NCBI GenBank assembly: GCA_039931615.1
Contig: JBDTRR010000014.1
Span: 33,150 to 97,149 of the forward strand
Direction of reading: 5' to 3'
Origin: JAHFUI01 sp039931615
GTDB lineage: Bacteria; Acidobacteriota; Vicinamibacteria; Vicinamibacterales; CAVVIG01
Length of the DNA stretch: 64,000 nucleotides
Position 1 is the stretch's first letter, and each line of letters begins with the position of its first letter. The translations under genes were made by a program, and so were the position numbers. Shown piece by piece: positions 44,341 through 51,985 of this stretch. Below the pieces are notes generated by a model. That model did not search any database, was not told where the DNA came from, and saw only the letters and a list, made by a program, of their open reading frames with translations.

Positions 44341-44638
44341 AAAGCGGTTCGGCCTCTCGCAGGATCTGTTCCCGGATGCGCCCGTTCAGGAAATTGGGAG
44401 TGACCAGATCCACCCGGCGGCCGTGCAGCAGGCCGGATAGCTCGCGCTCCATGCTGACGAAGCTGAGTCCAGGAACGTGACCGGGATGGAACTCCACCAG
44501 GATGTCGACGTCGCTGTCGGCGCCGAAGTCGTCGCGCAGCGCCGATCCGAACAGCGCCAGCCGCGCGATGTGGTGTCGCTGGCAGAACGCCGTGACGGCG
44601 CTACGGTCGATGACCAGCTGCGGGCTCATGGCGTACAT
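44327..44638 (-). CDS. MNT-type nucleotidyltransferase (MntA antitoxin)
   Basis: 103 residues. The minimal nucleotidyltransferase motif is present: FGSALRDDFGADSDVDILVEF at about 30-50, with the GSx10DxD metal-binding aspartates (Asp44, Asp46) and the later RRVDLVT strand with Asp77. MntA-type proteins inactivate HepT by AMPylation, so the pairing with the HepT remnant at 44161-44340 fits. An alternative start ATG lies three codons in. The gene seems intact but its toxin target in this locus is truncated; it may be an orphan or act on another HepT elsewhere. Confidence 0.82.
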   Translation of the reverse strand: MYAMSPQLVIDRSAVTAFCQRHHIARLALFGSALRDDFGADSDVDILVEFHPGHVPGLSFVSMERELSGLLHGRRVDLVTPNFLNGRIREQILREAEPLYVAA

Positions 44639-44947
44639 GATACAGCCGTCGACTGGCCTGCGCCGAGGTGCGGGTCGCTGCTTCCAGGTGGCCAAGACAT
44701 CTTCGGCGTGGCGAAGCCGGCATCGAGGCGCACGCGCCGGCAAGCGATGAGGAAGGCATGCCGGAGTGCCGGACATCGGACGGCCGCGTGGACTACTCTT
44801 CCATGGCACCGTATTCCATGGCTGGCTCCTCCTGTGCGCTTTGAGCGCGTGTACCGGTGTGCAGCGCAAGCTAACACGTCTGGGTCGCCAGCCGCTTCAT
44901 CTCATCCTTCTCGCAATGGGACCTCCGACGCACCCGGTACGATCAGA

Positions 44948-45103
44948 GGCATCGTCTGCAGCATGAGCCGGCGTGGCAATTGCTGGGACAACGCCGTCAT
45001 GGAGAGCTTTTTCTCCACGGTCAAGAGCGAGCTCGGCGAGCGCTTCGACAGCCAAGGCGACGCGAAGATGGAGCTGCTCGACTACATCGAAGGCTCTGCT
45101 CGT
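44948..45103 (+). pseudogene. IS3-family transposase fragment
   Basis: SMSRRGNCWDNAVMESFFST followed by VKSELGERFDS and KMELLDYIEG is the final part of an IS3-type OrfB integrase, including the last Glu of DDE (in MESFF). Neither OrfA, the first two Asp, nor the usual YN-x-RRH-x-LG ending follows in frame; the frame degrades after YIEG. Only this piece survives. Confidence 0.75.
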
Positions 45104-45198
45104 TACGCTCGCCGCTATCGCGGTCTTGACCCGCCCGGCGTGCTCCCGTTGGGCCGGCAACTATCGGAGCGACGGTCAAATCTGTCGACGAGTGCACG

Positions 45199-46116
45199 CT
45201 ACGTCCATGGGCCACCGGGATTCCAGCGCGCGGCGAACGGTTCGCCGGTCCTGGCGTGCTCAAGCGGTGGCAGAAGAAAGGACCGAAGTTCGGCGACGAC
45301 CTGGGCCAGAGACTGGAATCCTCCCGGCTGGTTTCTGGTGGCGAACGCCTTCCAGTTTGCTTGAGCATTCGAGTCCTGCACGAACCGTTCACTGAGGGCG
45401 ACGAATTCGGTGTCAGGCAACGGCGTCTTGCGGCGACGGAACGTCGCTCGAAGTGCCACGGTGAGGACATCCCCATCGAAGGCCAGACGCCGGGCCGCCA
45501 TCGCGACGTCCGTGAAGTCCTTCATGCGGCTGTTCGAGCTGCCGAGATCGACCATCGCTTCGGTCTTTTCAGCGACGATGGCTTCGGTCGGGTAAGCAAG
45601 CACGTTTGGCGGCGGCATGTCCGCGAGGAGCGTCGGGAACTCCAGACCTGCTGCGCCCGGCGTGATCGCGTCGCCAAAGCCGACATCGATCTGAAGGTAA
45701 ATGCGGGCCTCGGCGAGATGCGCCTGCATCACCGCTCGGATGCCGCCGTAGCGATTGTCTTCCCGGATCGGTTGGACCTGCAGGCTGCCAAGGTCGAAGC
45801 TCACCCCGTCGTCATCCACCGCCGTTGTGCCGATGTCACGGACGGCCGCTTCGATGGCCGCTTCCGTGGCCTCGCCCGTTCCAAGCAGATCGAGGTCACG
45901 AGTCGGGCGGTACCGTTCTCCGATCCGCACGGCGAACAGCATGGCTCCCTTCAGGACGAACTGGTCCCGAAACCTCGAAAGCGACAGGCGGTACAGAAAG
46001 CGCTCCGCGGCGTAGTTCATGAGCGTCAGCGTGAAGTCCTCGCGACGCTCCTTGGACACCTTCAGGAGTCGCGCCCTGACGGAAGCCGCGACGTTGACCG
46101 GGGTCTTCCGCTTCAT
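45199..46116 (-). CDS. AbiEii/AbiGii-family nucleotidyltransferase toxin
   Basis: 305 residues from the ATG at 46116, which overlaps the antitoxin stop as ATGA. Features of the AbiEii family: LTLMNYAAERFLYRLSLSRF, FVLKGAMLFAVRIGERYRPT, then RDLDLLGTG, where the DLD supplies metal ligands, and VAEKTEAMVDLGSSNSRMKD with family Lys and Asp. AbiEii is the GTP-binding nucleotidyltransferase toxin of type IV AbiE systems that protect against phage. Cytoplasmic. The downstream DNA holds an IS3 scar. The C-terminal about 20 residues lie over degenerate DNA and may not be original. Confidence 0.88.
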   Translation of the reverse strand: MKRKTPVNVAASVRARLLKVSKERREDFTLTLMNYAAERFLYRLSLSRFRDQFVLKGAMLFAVRIGERYRPTRDLDLLGTGEATEAAIEAAVRDIGTTAVDDDGVSFDLGSLQVQPIREDNRYGGIRAVMQAHLAEARIYLQIDVGFGDAITPGAAGLEFPTLLADMPPPNVLAYPTEAIVAEKTEAMVDLGSSNSRMKDFTDVAMAARRLAFDGDVLTVALRATFRRRKTPLPDTEFVALSERFVQDSNAQANWKAFATRNQPGGFQSLAQVVAELRSFLLPPLEHARTGEPFAARWNPGGPWT

Positions 46117-46703
46117 GACGCGATCGCATCCCAGTATGGGCGAATCACCCGGGTCATTCGGAGCTGGTCTGCCTGGCGCCACAGCTCGTCGACACTTCCT
46201 TTCCGGAGGCGGCGGTAGTCCCGCAGCGCCTCGACGGCGACATCAATGCCGATCTTGTTGCGGAACTTGAAGCAGTCGACGACGGTCCTGGCGGGACTGG
46301 TAATGCGAACGGTCACGCCCTCAATCTCGTGTTCGTCGATGCCGGACGTGAGCGCCAGACCCGAGATGCGCACCACCCGAACAGGGGTGAAATCAATCCT
46401 CGGGATTCCCGCGCGTCGGTCCACGGCCAGCCAGACTTCACGCGGGTGCTGGGTACCAACTGCGTGAAACCGAAGCGCCGTCAGCAGGCACACGATGCCT
46501 TTTGGAACCCTCTTGGCGACTTCCGCGAGCGTGTGATGCTCACTCGGAATCGTGGAGGCCGCGGTATAAAGCCCTCGACCCAGTCGGGTCAGGTGGCCTT
46601 GACGGGTCAGCCTCCGCACCTGCTCGGGGTGAAGGCCGAGCGCCCGGGCTTCCGTCAGGCGGAAGATGCCCTTGTTCCGGATGGCGCGTGGGAGCGTGGA
46701 CAT
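46113..46703 (-). CDS. AbiEi-family antitoxin
   Basis: 196 residues. The N-terminal winged-helix DNA-binding domain (IFRLTEARALGLHPEQVRRL, then GRGLYTAAS) is the AbiEi_4 type, followed by the C-terminal domain (PKGIVCLLTALRFHAVGTQH, PREVWLAVDR, VTVRITSPARTVVDCFKFRN and DVAVEALRDYRR). In AbiE systems this protein represses its own operon and neutralises AbiEii without direct binding. Overlaps abiEii by four bases. The TATAAT eight bases before its ATG predicts a leaderless message. Confidence 0.9.
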   Translation of the reverse strand: MSTLPRAIRNKGIFRLTEARALGLHPEQVRRLTRQGHLTRLGRGLYTAASTIPSEHHTLAEVAKRVPKGIVCLLTALRFHAVGTQHPREVWLAVDRRAGIPRIDFTPVRVVRISGLALTSGIDEHEIEGVTVRITSPARTVVDCFKFRNKIGIDVAVEALRDYRRLRKGSVDELWRQADQLRMTRVIRPYWDAIAS

Positions 46704-46711
46704 GACGTGCT

Positions 46712-46717
46712 ATTATA
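46712..46717 (-). promoter_or_regulatory. -10 box of the AbiE operon (leaderless)
   Basis: TATAAT on the minus strand ends eight bases before the AbiEi ATG (46703), so transcription should begin at or next to the start codon. The -35 region is weak by sequence. A repressor site for AbiEi would be expected close by. Confidence 0.55.
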
Positions 46718-46829
46718 CTTCCACTTGATTACAACTGGATGCACATTGACACACCATTGCGGTTGTCCGGCGCAACACCACCTCCGCTGATATCGTCTTG
46801 GAACTCAACTGTGAACCGGAATCTTCTGG

Positions 46830-47150
46830 ATGTCGCCCGCCGGTAGCTCGAATGCCCCCGAGGCACGCGCTCGCGCGCGCATCGACCAGGCGCTGACCGA
46901 GGCCGGGTGGACGCTGCAGGACCGCGACGACATGAACCTCGCCGCGGCGTCGTCCATTGCGGTGCGTGAATTCAAGCTCGATAAGGGCCACGGCTACGTG
47001 GACTACATGCTGTTCCTCGACGGCCATCCGGTCGGCGTTTGCGAGGCCAAGCCGGCCGGCACGGCGCTCATCGGCGTCGAGCATCAGGTGAAGAAGTATG
47101 TCGAAGGAATCCCGCCCGCCCTCGACGCGCCTTACACACCGCTGCCGTTC
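46830..47150 (+). pseudogene. Type I restriction enzyme HsdR, N-terminal fragment
   Basis: The first about 105 codons are the HsdR N-terminal nuclease domain: EARARARIDQALTEAGWTLQ, DRDDMNLAAA, then VDYMLFLDGHPVGVCEAKPA with the PD-(D/E)xK-type Asp, Glu and Lys, then HQVKKYVEGIP. Homology stops at about 47150, exactly where the truncated RitC gene ends on the other strand. The helicase and specificity parts are absent, so this is a stump left by insertion or recombination. Confidence 0.8.
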
Positions 47151-47650
47151 CGGAGCGCGATCAGCTCCGAGACACGTAGCCCCGTCTGGACCGCGAGTGC
47201 GAGGAGCGCGTGGTCGCGTCGACCGGTCCACGTCGTCTGATCGGGCGCCGCCAGAAGCGCGTCGATTTCCGGTTCGGTGAGGAAGGTCAGGAGCCGGCGC
47301 TCGAAGCGTTTGGGCGGAATCGCGAGCACGCGTGCGATCACGGCGGCATGCTCGGGATGCCGAAGCGCGGCGAAACGAAACAGCGAGCGAATCGCGGCGA
47401 GCCGGGCATTCCGCGTCCGAATGCTGTTTCCCTGGTCATGTTCACGGTGATCGAGAAACGCACTGATCACCGTGGCATCGAGATCGTCGATCTCTAGTTT
47501 GGAGGGTTCGACGCCCAGGCGCGCGGTGACAAAGCGCACCAGGAGTCGCATCGTGTCGCGGTAGGCCGCCAGCGTATGGGGACTGGCCTGCCGCTGACGG
47601 ACGAGTCGGTCAGTGAAAAAGGCCTGTAACGTGGGGGCGAGCGCACTCAT
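47132..47650 (-). pseudogene. RitC-type tyrosine recombinase, C-terminus lost
   Basis: 172 residues, while members are about 330. The SAM-like N-terminal domain (LQAFFTDRLVRQRQASPHTL, AAYRDTMRLLVRF) and the start of the catalytic domain (LLALAVQTGLRVSELIALR, containing the first catalytic Arg) are intact. The HxxR, His/Trp and nucleophilic Tyr are missing because the gene stops just after the junction with the HsdR stump. Its ATG overlaps the RitB stop. Confidence 0.8.
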
Positions 47651-48573
47651 GCCTTGGCTCCGAGAGAGTGGGCCAGGCGATCGCCGGCCACGTGGAGGAG
47701 CTCGGGCGCCGCCGACAGATACCAGTAGGTCGCTTTCGGATCGACATGGCCGAGATACGTCGACAGCCGCGCGAGCTGGACATCGGGGTCTTTCCCCTGC
47801 TCATACGCATCGAGGAGGGTGCGGACGGCAGAGCGGTGCCGGAGGTCATGGAGCCTGGGCCGACAGGCGGCCGAGCGCGCGGTCAGGCCGGCGCACCGCA
47901 CCAAGCGATGGAAAGTCCCCTGGACATTCGTGTACCGCAACCGCGTGCCGGCCGTGGAGACGAGCACTGCCGGCGTCCGCGCCGACCCGTGCGGGCGGTC
48001 ACGGCGTCCGATGTAGGCTTGCAGCGCGTCGACCGTACTCGGATCGACCGGGACCTCGCGCGACTTTCCAAATGTGGTCAGGCGGATCGTCAGCACGTGA
48101 TCGGTGGCATCGATATCGCCGCGGTCGAGCGCGAGGGCTTCCCCGACTCGCATGCCGGTGACCATCAAGAGTCCGAGCAGCGTGCGATAGGTAGCGATGC
48201 GATGCGGCGTGCGCAACGTCCCCGCCGCCGCGAGGAGCGCCCACAGCTCGTGATCGGCGTAGAGGTAGGGGGTCGCCCAAGAGTGGCGCCCCGACAAGAC
48301 GTCGGCTGAGGGCACCTCTGTGGTCGGATCGATGGCCTGTACGTGGATGGCGAACCGGCGCACGATCGAGAGGCGGTACGCCGCCCAGTACCGACTCGCG
48401 TCTGTGGGCCGTGTCGCCCACGCCAGCATGGTTTCGAGGCGAAGATGCTCTTCGTGTCGCGATTCGACGTAGGCGAAATACTGCGCGAGGAGCTTGGCGG
48501 CGCGCTCCAGCTTGTAGCCGAGTGCGCGGCGGACCGTCAAATAGTCGGCGAGGATCTGACGAAGCCGGCTCAT
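47647..48573 (-). CDS. RitB-type tyrosine recombinase
   Basis: 308 residues from the ATG at 48573, overlapping the RitA stop by four bases. Complete catalytic domain: first Arg in LMVTGMRVGEALAL, HDLRH in PRLHDLRHRSAVRTLL, a His in LGHVDPKATYWY and the nucleophilic Tyr near the end (YWYLSAAPELL). The N-terminal LTVRRALGYKLERAAKLLAQ is typical of the second member of the trio. It probably acts with the other two recombinases at element ends. Ends four bases inside RitC. Confidence 0.87.
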   Translation of the reverse strand: MSRLRQILADYLTVRRALGYKLERAAKLLAQYFAYVESRHEEHLRLETMLAWATRPTDASRYWAAYRLSIVRRFAIHVQAIDPTTEVPSADVLSGRHSWATPYLYADHELWALLAAAGTLRTPHRIATYRTLLGLLMVTGMRVGEALALDRGDIDATDHVLTIRLTTFGKSREVPVDPSTVDALQAYIGRRDRPHGSARTPAVLVSTAGTRLRYTNVQGTFHRLVRCAGLTARSAACRPRLHDLRHRSAVRTLLDAYEQGKDPDVQLARLSTYLGHVDPKATYWYLSAAPELLHVAGDRLAHSLGAKA

Positions 48574-49784
48574 GCCACACCTCCCGGCCACGGTCGTGCG
48601 ATCGTCCGCAGCGCGGCGCGGTCCACCTTCGCGTAGATCGCCGTGGTCAGGGCTCGCCGATGGCGGAGCAGTTGGCCGATTTCGGGGAGCGGCGCGCCGG
48701 CGCGGAGGAGTTGGCTGGCCGCGGTATGGCGGAGGCGGTGCGCATGGATCACTCCGAGACCGGCCCGACGAGCCGCCGCGGCGACGATCTGGGTCACCCC
48801 GCTGGTGCTGAGACGTTGATGCGGCGCGCGGTAGCGCACGAAAACCGTCCGGCCGGTGGCCGTGGTCGGCCGCGCGCACCGCACGTAGGCGGCGATCGCC
48901 TCGCCGACATCACTCGGCAAGGGCAGCGATTCCACCTGATGCCCTTTGCCACGGATGATGATCGTGCCGGTTCGCCAGTTGACGTCCTCGAGCGTGAGCG
49001 CGGCGAGTTCACCCGCACGCGTCCCGAGCCGGACCAGCATGGTCAAGACGGTATAGTCCCGTCGTCCCAACCGGGTGCGCCGATCACAGGACGCGACCAG
49101 TGCGTGCACAGCCGCAGGCGTGAGTCCTTTGGGCAGACCGGCCAGCCGCCACGCGGCGACTGCCGGTACGACTCCGGCCAGTGATCGGGCGATCAGCCCT
49201 TCGACATGTAAGAAGCCAAGCAGGGATCGCAGGGCAGTGACGGTGAGCTTCGCCGCGCCGCGCGACTGTTTCGACGTGCGCGCGACCACGAAACCGATGA
49301 CCGCGGCAGCATCCAGCGAATCCCACCGGAGTGCCCGCTGATCGCCCATCAGTCGGCTGAGGATGAATGGCCGTACCCCATCCATATACGCACGCACCGT
49401 GGCGGCGGCGAGCCCACGTTCGCGCACAAGGTACGCGCGGTAGTCGTCCAGCGCGGCGCCCACCGGGCCCTGGATGGCCGGCGGCGCCATCACACTCAGC
49501 CCTTGCTCACGCAGGCTCGCCAGCATCGGGTCCAGCGCCTTCGGGCTCAGATACTGGGTGTATCCGGCGCGAGTTCTCGCGACGAGAAACCGCTTCAGAT
49601 CCATCGTCGAGAGCGCCAGCGGATCGAGATCTTCTTCGGTCAGCCAGCGGCTCAAGTGGGCCATCACATACAGTTGAAATCTCGCAGAGATCCGGGTGTA
49701 CCCGTGCCGGGCCAGCCAATCGGCAAAGCCCGCAGCAAACGGTTCGAGGGGGCCAGCGACGTCGATGGAAGACCGGTTGTGCAT
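48570..49784 (-). CDS. RitA-type tyrosine recombinase
   Basis: 404 residues from the ATG at 49784, with AAAGGAG ten bases upstream; the in-frame extension upstream is not credible. The N-terminal core-binding domain includes DWLARHGYTRISARFQLYVM and a long DDYRAYLVRERGLAAATVRA. Catalytic residues: Arg in MLVRLGTRAGELAAL, HRLRH in IHAHRLRHTAASQLL, His in LLRHRRALTTAIYAKV and the Tyr there. It is the first and largest gene of the trio; the upstream 135 bases hold the element's repeat cluster. Confidence 0.88.
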   Translation of the reverse strand: MHNRSSIDVAGPLEPFAAGFADWLARHGYTRISARFQLYVMAHLSRWLTEEDLDPLALSTMDLKRFLVARTRAGYTQYLSPKALDPMLASLREQGLSVMAPPAIQGPVGAALDDYRAYLVRERGLAAATVRAYMDGVRPFILSRLMGDQRALRWDSLDAAAVIGFVVARTSKQSRGAAKLTVTALRSLLGFLHVEGLIARSLAGVVPAVAAWRLAGLPKGLTPAAVHALVASCDRRTRLGRRDYTVLTMLVRLGTRAGELAALTLEDVNWRTGTIIIRGKGHQVESLPLPSDVGEAIAAYVRCARPTTATGRTVFVRYRAPHQRLSTSGVTQIVAAAARRAGLGVIHAHRLRHTAASQLLRAGAPLPEIGQLLRHRRALTTAIYAKVDRAALRTIARPWPGGVA

Positions 49785-49834
49785 GGGGATGAGCTCCTTT
49801 CTTGCGAAAGAGCTTCCCCTGTCCCGACCCGTTG

Positions 49835-49920
49835 GGATTATGCCGATCTCGTCGGCGCGAGGACCGCCGTCGATCGCGCATCTCTCCGCCAAGGCGGCAT
49901 AATCCGGAGGTCGGCATAGT
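49835..49920. repeat. Inverted repeats upstream of ritA
   Basis: GGATTATGCCG at 49835-49845 and its exact complement CGGCATAATCC at 49895-49905; a further TCGGCATAGT lies at 49911-49920. Such repeated short motifs at the RIT end are probably recombinase-binding sites or the element terminus. Confidence 0.6.
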
Positions 49921-50019
49921 GCCATTGGCAGCGCTGGAGCAGTGCCGCGGACCCGCAGACCTCCCGCACCGCAGCGTGCAACCCCTTCGCCCCATCGGTC
50001 ACCACCAAGGTCTGCGCCG
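49916..50019 (-). pseudogene. IS256-family transposase fragment
   Basis: On the minus strand this reads QTLVVTDGAKGLHAAVREV then SAALLQRCQWHY, the second-Asp region of IS256/Mutator transposases (xVxDGxKGLxxAVxxVF..QRCQWH). It begins at the end of the RIT element and stops after about 35 codons. Confidence 0.7.
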
Positions 50020-50069
50020 CCTTTCTGCGCGAGCTCGTCGAACGCGGGTTGCAGATCGAGGCCGGCCTG
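50013..50069 (+). pseudogene. Second, oppositely oriented IS256-like fragment
   Basis: The plus strand reads AAFLRELVERGLQIEAGL, the motif that precedes the DGAKGL region in IS256 transposases, here head-to-head with the minus-strand fragment. Suggests an inversion or two insertions; the match is short. Confidence 0.4.
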
Positions 50070-51137
50070 GTCGGTGTCCCGCTGATTCTGGTGTCGACCT
50101 TCCTGGTACGTTCAGCCCGCGGGCGCGCTCACGTGGTGCGCACTCGATTGGGGGGCATACTCCTGGCTGGCGGCGAACGCGGCCATGCTGTGGGGTTTCG
50201 CCGTCATCGCCTGCACGGTCATCTCGTGCGTCGTCTACGGCCTCCGGGCTGAGATTCGCGCGGCGCGCAAGTTCGGCCAGTACGTGCTCGAAGCCAAGCT
50301 CGGCGAAGGCGCCATGGGGGAAGTCTACCGGGCCCGCCACGGCATGATGCGGCGCCCCCCGGCGATCAAGCTGCTGCGGGCCGACCGGGCCGGCGAACTC
50401 AACCTCCAGCGCTTCGAGCGCGAAGTCCAGCTGACCGCGCGTCTCACCCACCCCAACACCATCACCATCTTCGACTACGGGCGAACCGACGACGGGGTGT
50501 TCTATTACGCGATGGAGCTCCTCGACGGCGCGACCCTGCAGCGGATCGTCGGCGTGGCCGGCGCACAACCGGCAGGCCCGGTGGTGCGGATCCTGTCGAT
50601 GGCCTGCGGCGCACTGACCGAAGCGCATACCATCGGCTTGATCCATCGCGACATCAAGCCGGCGAACATCATGCTGTGCACGCAAGGCCGGGAGCGTGAC
50701 GTCGTCAAGCTGCTCGACTTCGGCCTGGTCAAGAGTTCGAGGTCGGCCGGACTCGGTCGATGTCCGTACGGACATCGACGCGCTGGGGGCGGTCGCGTAT
50801 TACCTGCTCGCGGGGCACGATGTCTTAGACGGGAAGTCGACGGTCGAGGTGGTCCAGCCAGCATCTCCACCAGGCGCCGGCGCCCCTCTCGGGCGCGGGA
50901 TTGCGATCCCGGCGGAGCTGGAGGCGACCGTGCTGGCGTGTCTCAGCAAAGATCCCGAACATCGTCCTCAGAGTGCCACCGAACTTCGACGCCGGGTCGA
51001 AGCGTGCCCGGTTGAGGCGTGGGACAAACCGAGCGCGGGAATGGTGGTCCGAGTACCAACCGCATCTCGACCGGATCGCGGTGGACTACACCGGCGAAGC
51101 CAGGACCATCGCGGTCGATCCGGCACACCGGCGGTAG
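50070..51137 (+). pseudogene. Ser/Thr protein kinase pseudogene
   Basis: A membrane segment (AAMLWGFAVIACTVISCVVY) is followed by a Hanks kinase: GEGAMGEVYRARH, Lys in PAIKLL, catalytic loop HRDIKPANIM and LDFGLVK. The frame then shifts near 50740. The activation loop and APE motif are missing, and the DALGAVAYYLLAGHDVLD helix resumes in the next frame, then LACLSKDPEHRPQSA. A second shift near 51030 moves the tail (EWWSEYQPHLDRI) to a third frame that stops at 51137. The product cannot be an active kinase. The N-terminus is also damaged by the IS256 scar. Confidence 0.75.
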
Positions 51138-51344
51138 TCCAGTTCGTATTCGGCGGCCGGCAGGTCCGGCACGGCGCCAATCACCTTGCCGACCGCGTTG
51201 TGCCGGCCGACGTCCTCCGCGGGCATCTGCAGAAGCACGCGCGGGCCATGCTGCTCCTGCTGGGAGCTTGCGTGGTTCTGGCGCGCTCAATATGCGGACG
51301 CGAGGACTTGCGCGAAATGGTGGCTGGCCCCCCCCGATCGACGG

Positions 51345-51985
51345 GCGCGCCCATTCGATGCCGTCGGGGATTCGCTCGTCGAGCGCCCGCGTGCCGCGCA
51401 CGAACGCCGTGATGACGTCTCGAAGCCTTGCCGGCGTGAACTGCCCTTCGAGATGACGTTCGAGAGCGACAAAGGAGGCCGGATGCTTGTTGGCGACGCT
51501 CAAGGGTATGGGCAGGGGGCGGAGGCGAAGGGATCGAAAGGCCCGCTCGGCCAGCCAATGCTGGACAACGTGGTCGATGCCGTGTGCCCGGGCGTACTCG
51601 GGTCACACTCCGAGTCAATATCAAGGTGCGCACCAAGGTCGGGAGCAAACCAGTCGTCGTCATCGACAACGCAGATGGCGCACGCATCGTCAACCGCGAA
51701 CGCTGCGATGTCCACGCAGCGGGCGTTGCGCACATTGGTGAGATTGCTGGTGGCGAGGTCCTTCATCCGCTGGCGGGTTTTCGAAGTAGGAGATGCGGAA
51801 CGACCCGTCCCACAGATCGACCAGCTCGTTCATCTGGTCCGGCCGTCGGTCGATCGAACGGCAGAAGTCGCGGGAGTGACCCCGATCAACAGCGGACGCC
51901 GCTCGGATCGAGATTCGTCGCCGGCCGCGCATCATCACGCCCCCCGGCTGATGGATGGGTGGCGCCATGCGTAGTAGTCTCTGCT
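51345..51985 (-). pseudogene. Degenerate glycosyltransferase-like gene
   Basis: Coding-like stretches in different minus-strand frames: DQMNELVDLWDGSFRISYF, then MKDLATSNLTNVRNAR, then VVDDDDWFAPDLGAHLD, which recalls the DDDDW region of some glycosyltransferases, then HVVQHWLAERAFRSLRL, SVANKHPASFVALERHL and RLRDVITAFVRGTRAL. At least two frameshifts separate them. The family is only tentative. Confidence 0.4.

Larger units (their letters stand above)
47150..49920. mobile_element. RIT (recombinase-in-trio) element, truncated at one end
   Basis: Three tyrosine recombinase genes overlap by four bases each (ATGA) and run in one direction, the arrangement of RIT elements. The right end, upstream of the first gene, carries several CGGCATA-type repeats. 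The left end has lost about half of the third recombinase and fuses to the HsdR stump at about 47150. Known RIT elements move as a unit; this copy is probably immobile. Confidence 0.75.

Noticed and set aside
44477..45364. A full 295-codon plus-strand gene over the MNT and IS3 region
   Set aside because: Only the IS3 segment (44948-45103) has homology; the first part is antisense to the MNT gene and the last part antisense to AbiEii.
46830..47240. HsdR stump as a complete small nuclease gene
   Set aside because: Homology ends at about 47150 and the remaining codons are antisense to the RitC gene, so the product is a truncated domain only.
47132..49784. XerC/XerD chromosome dimer resolution genes
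   Set aside because: Three overlapping recombinases in one direction with a truncated third, beside IS fragments, fit a RIT element and not the core Xer pair.
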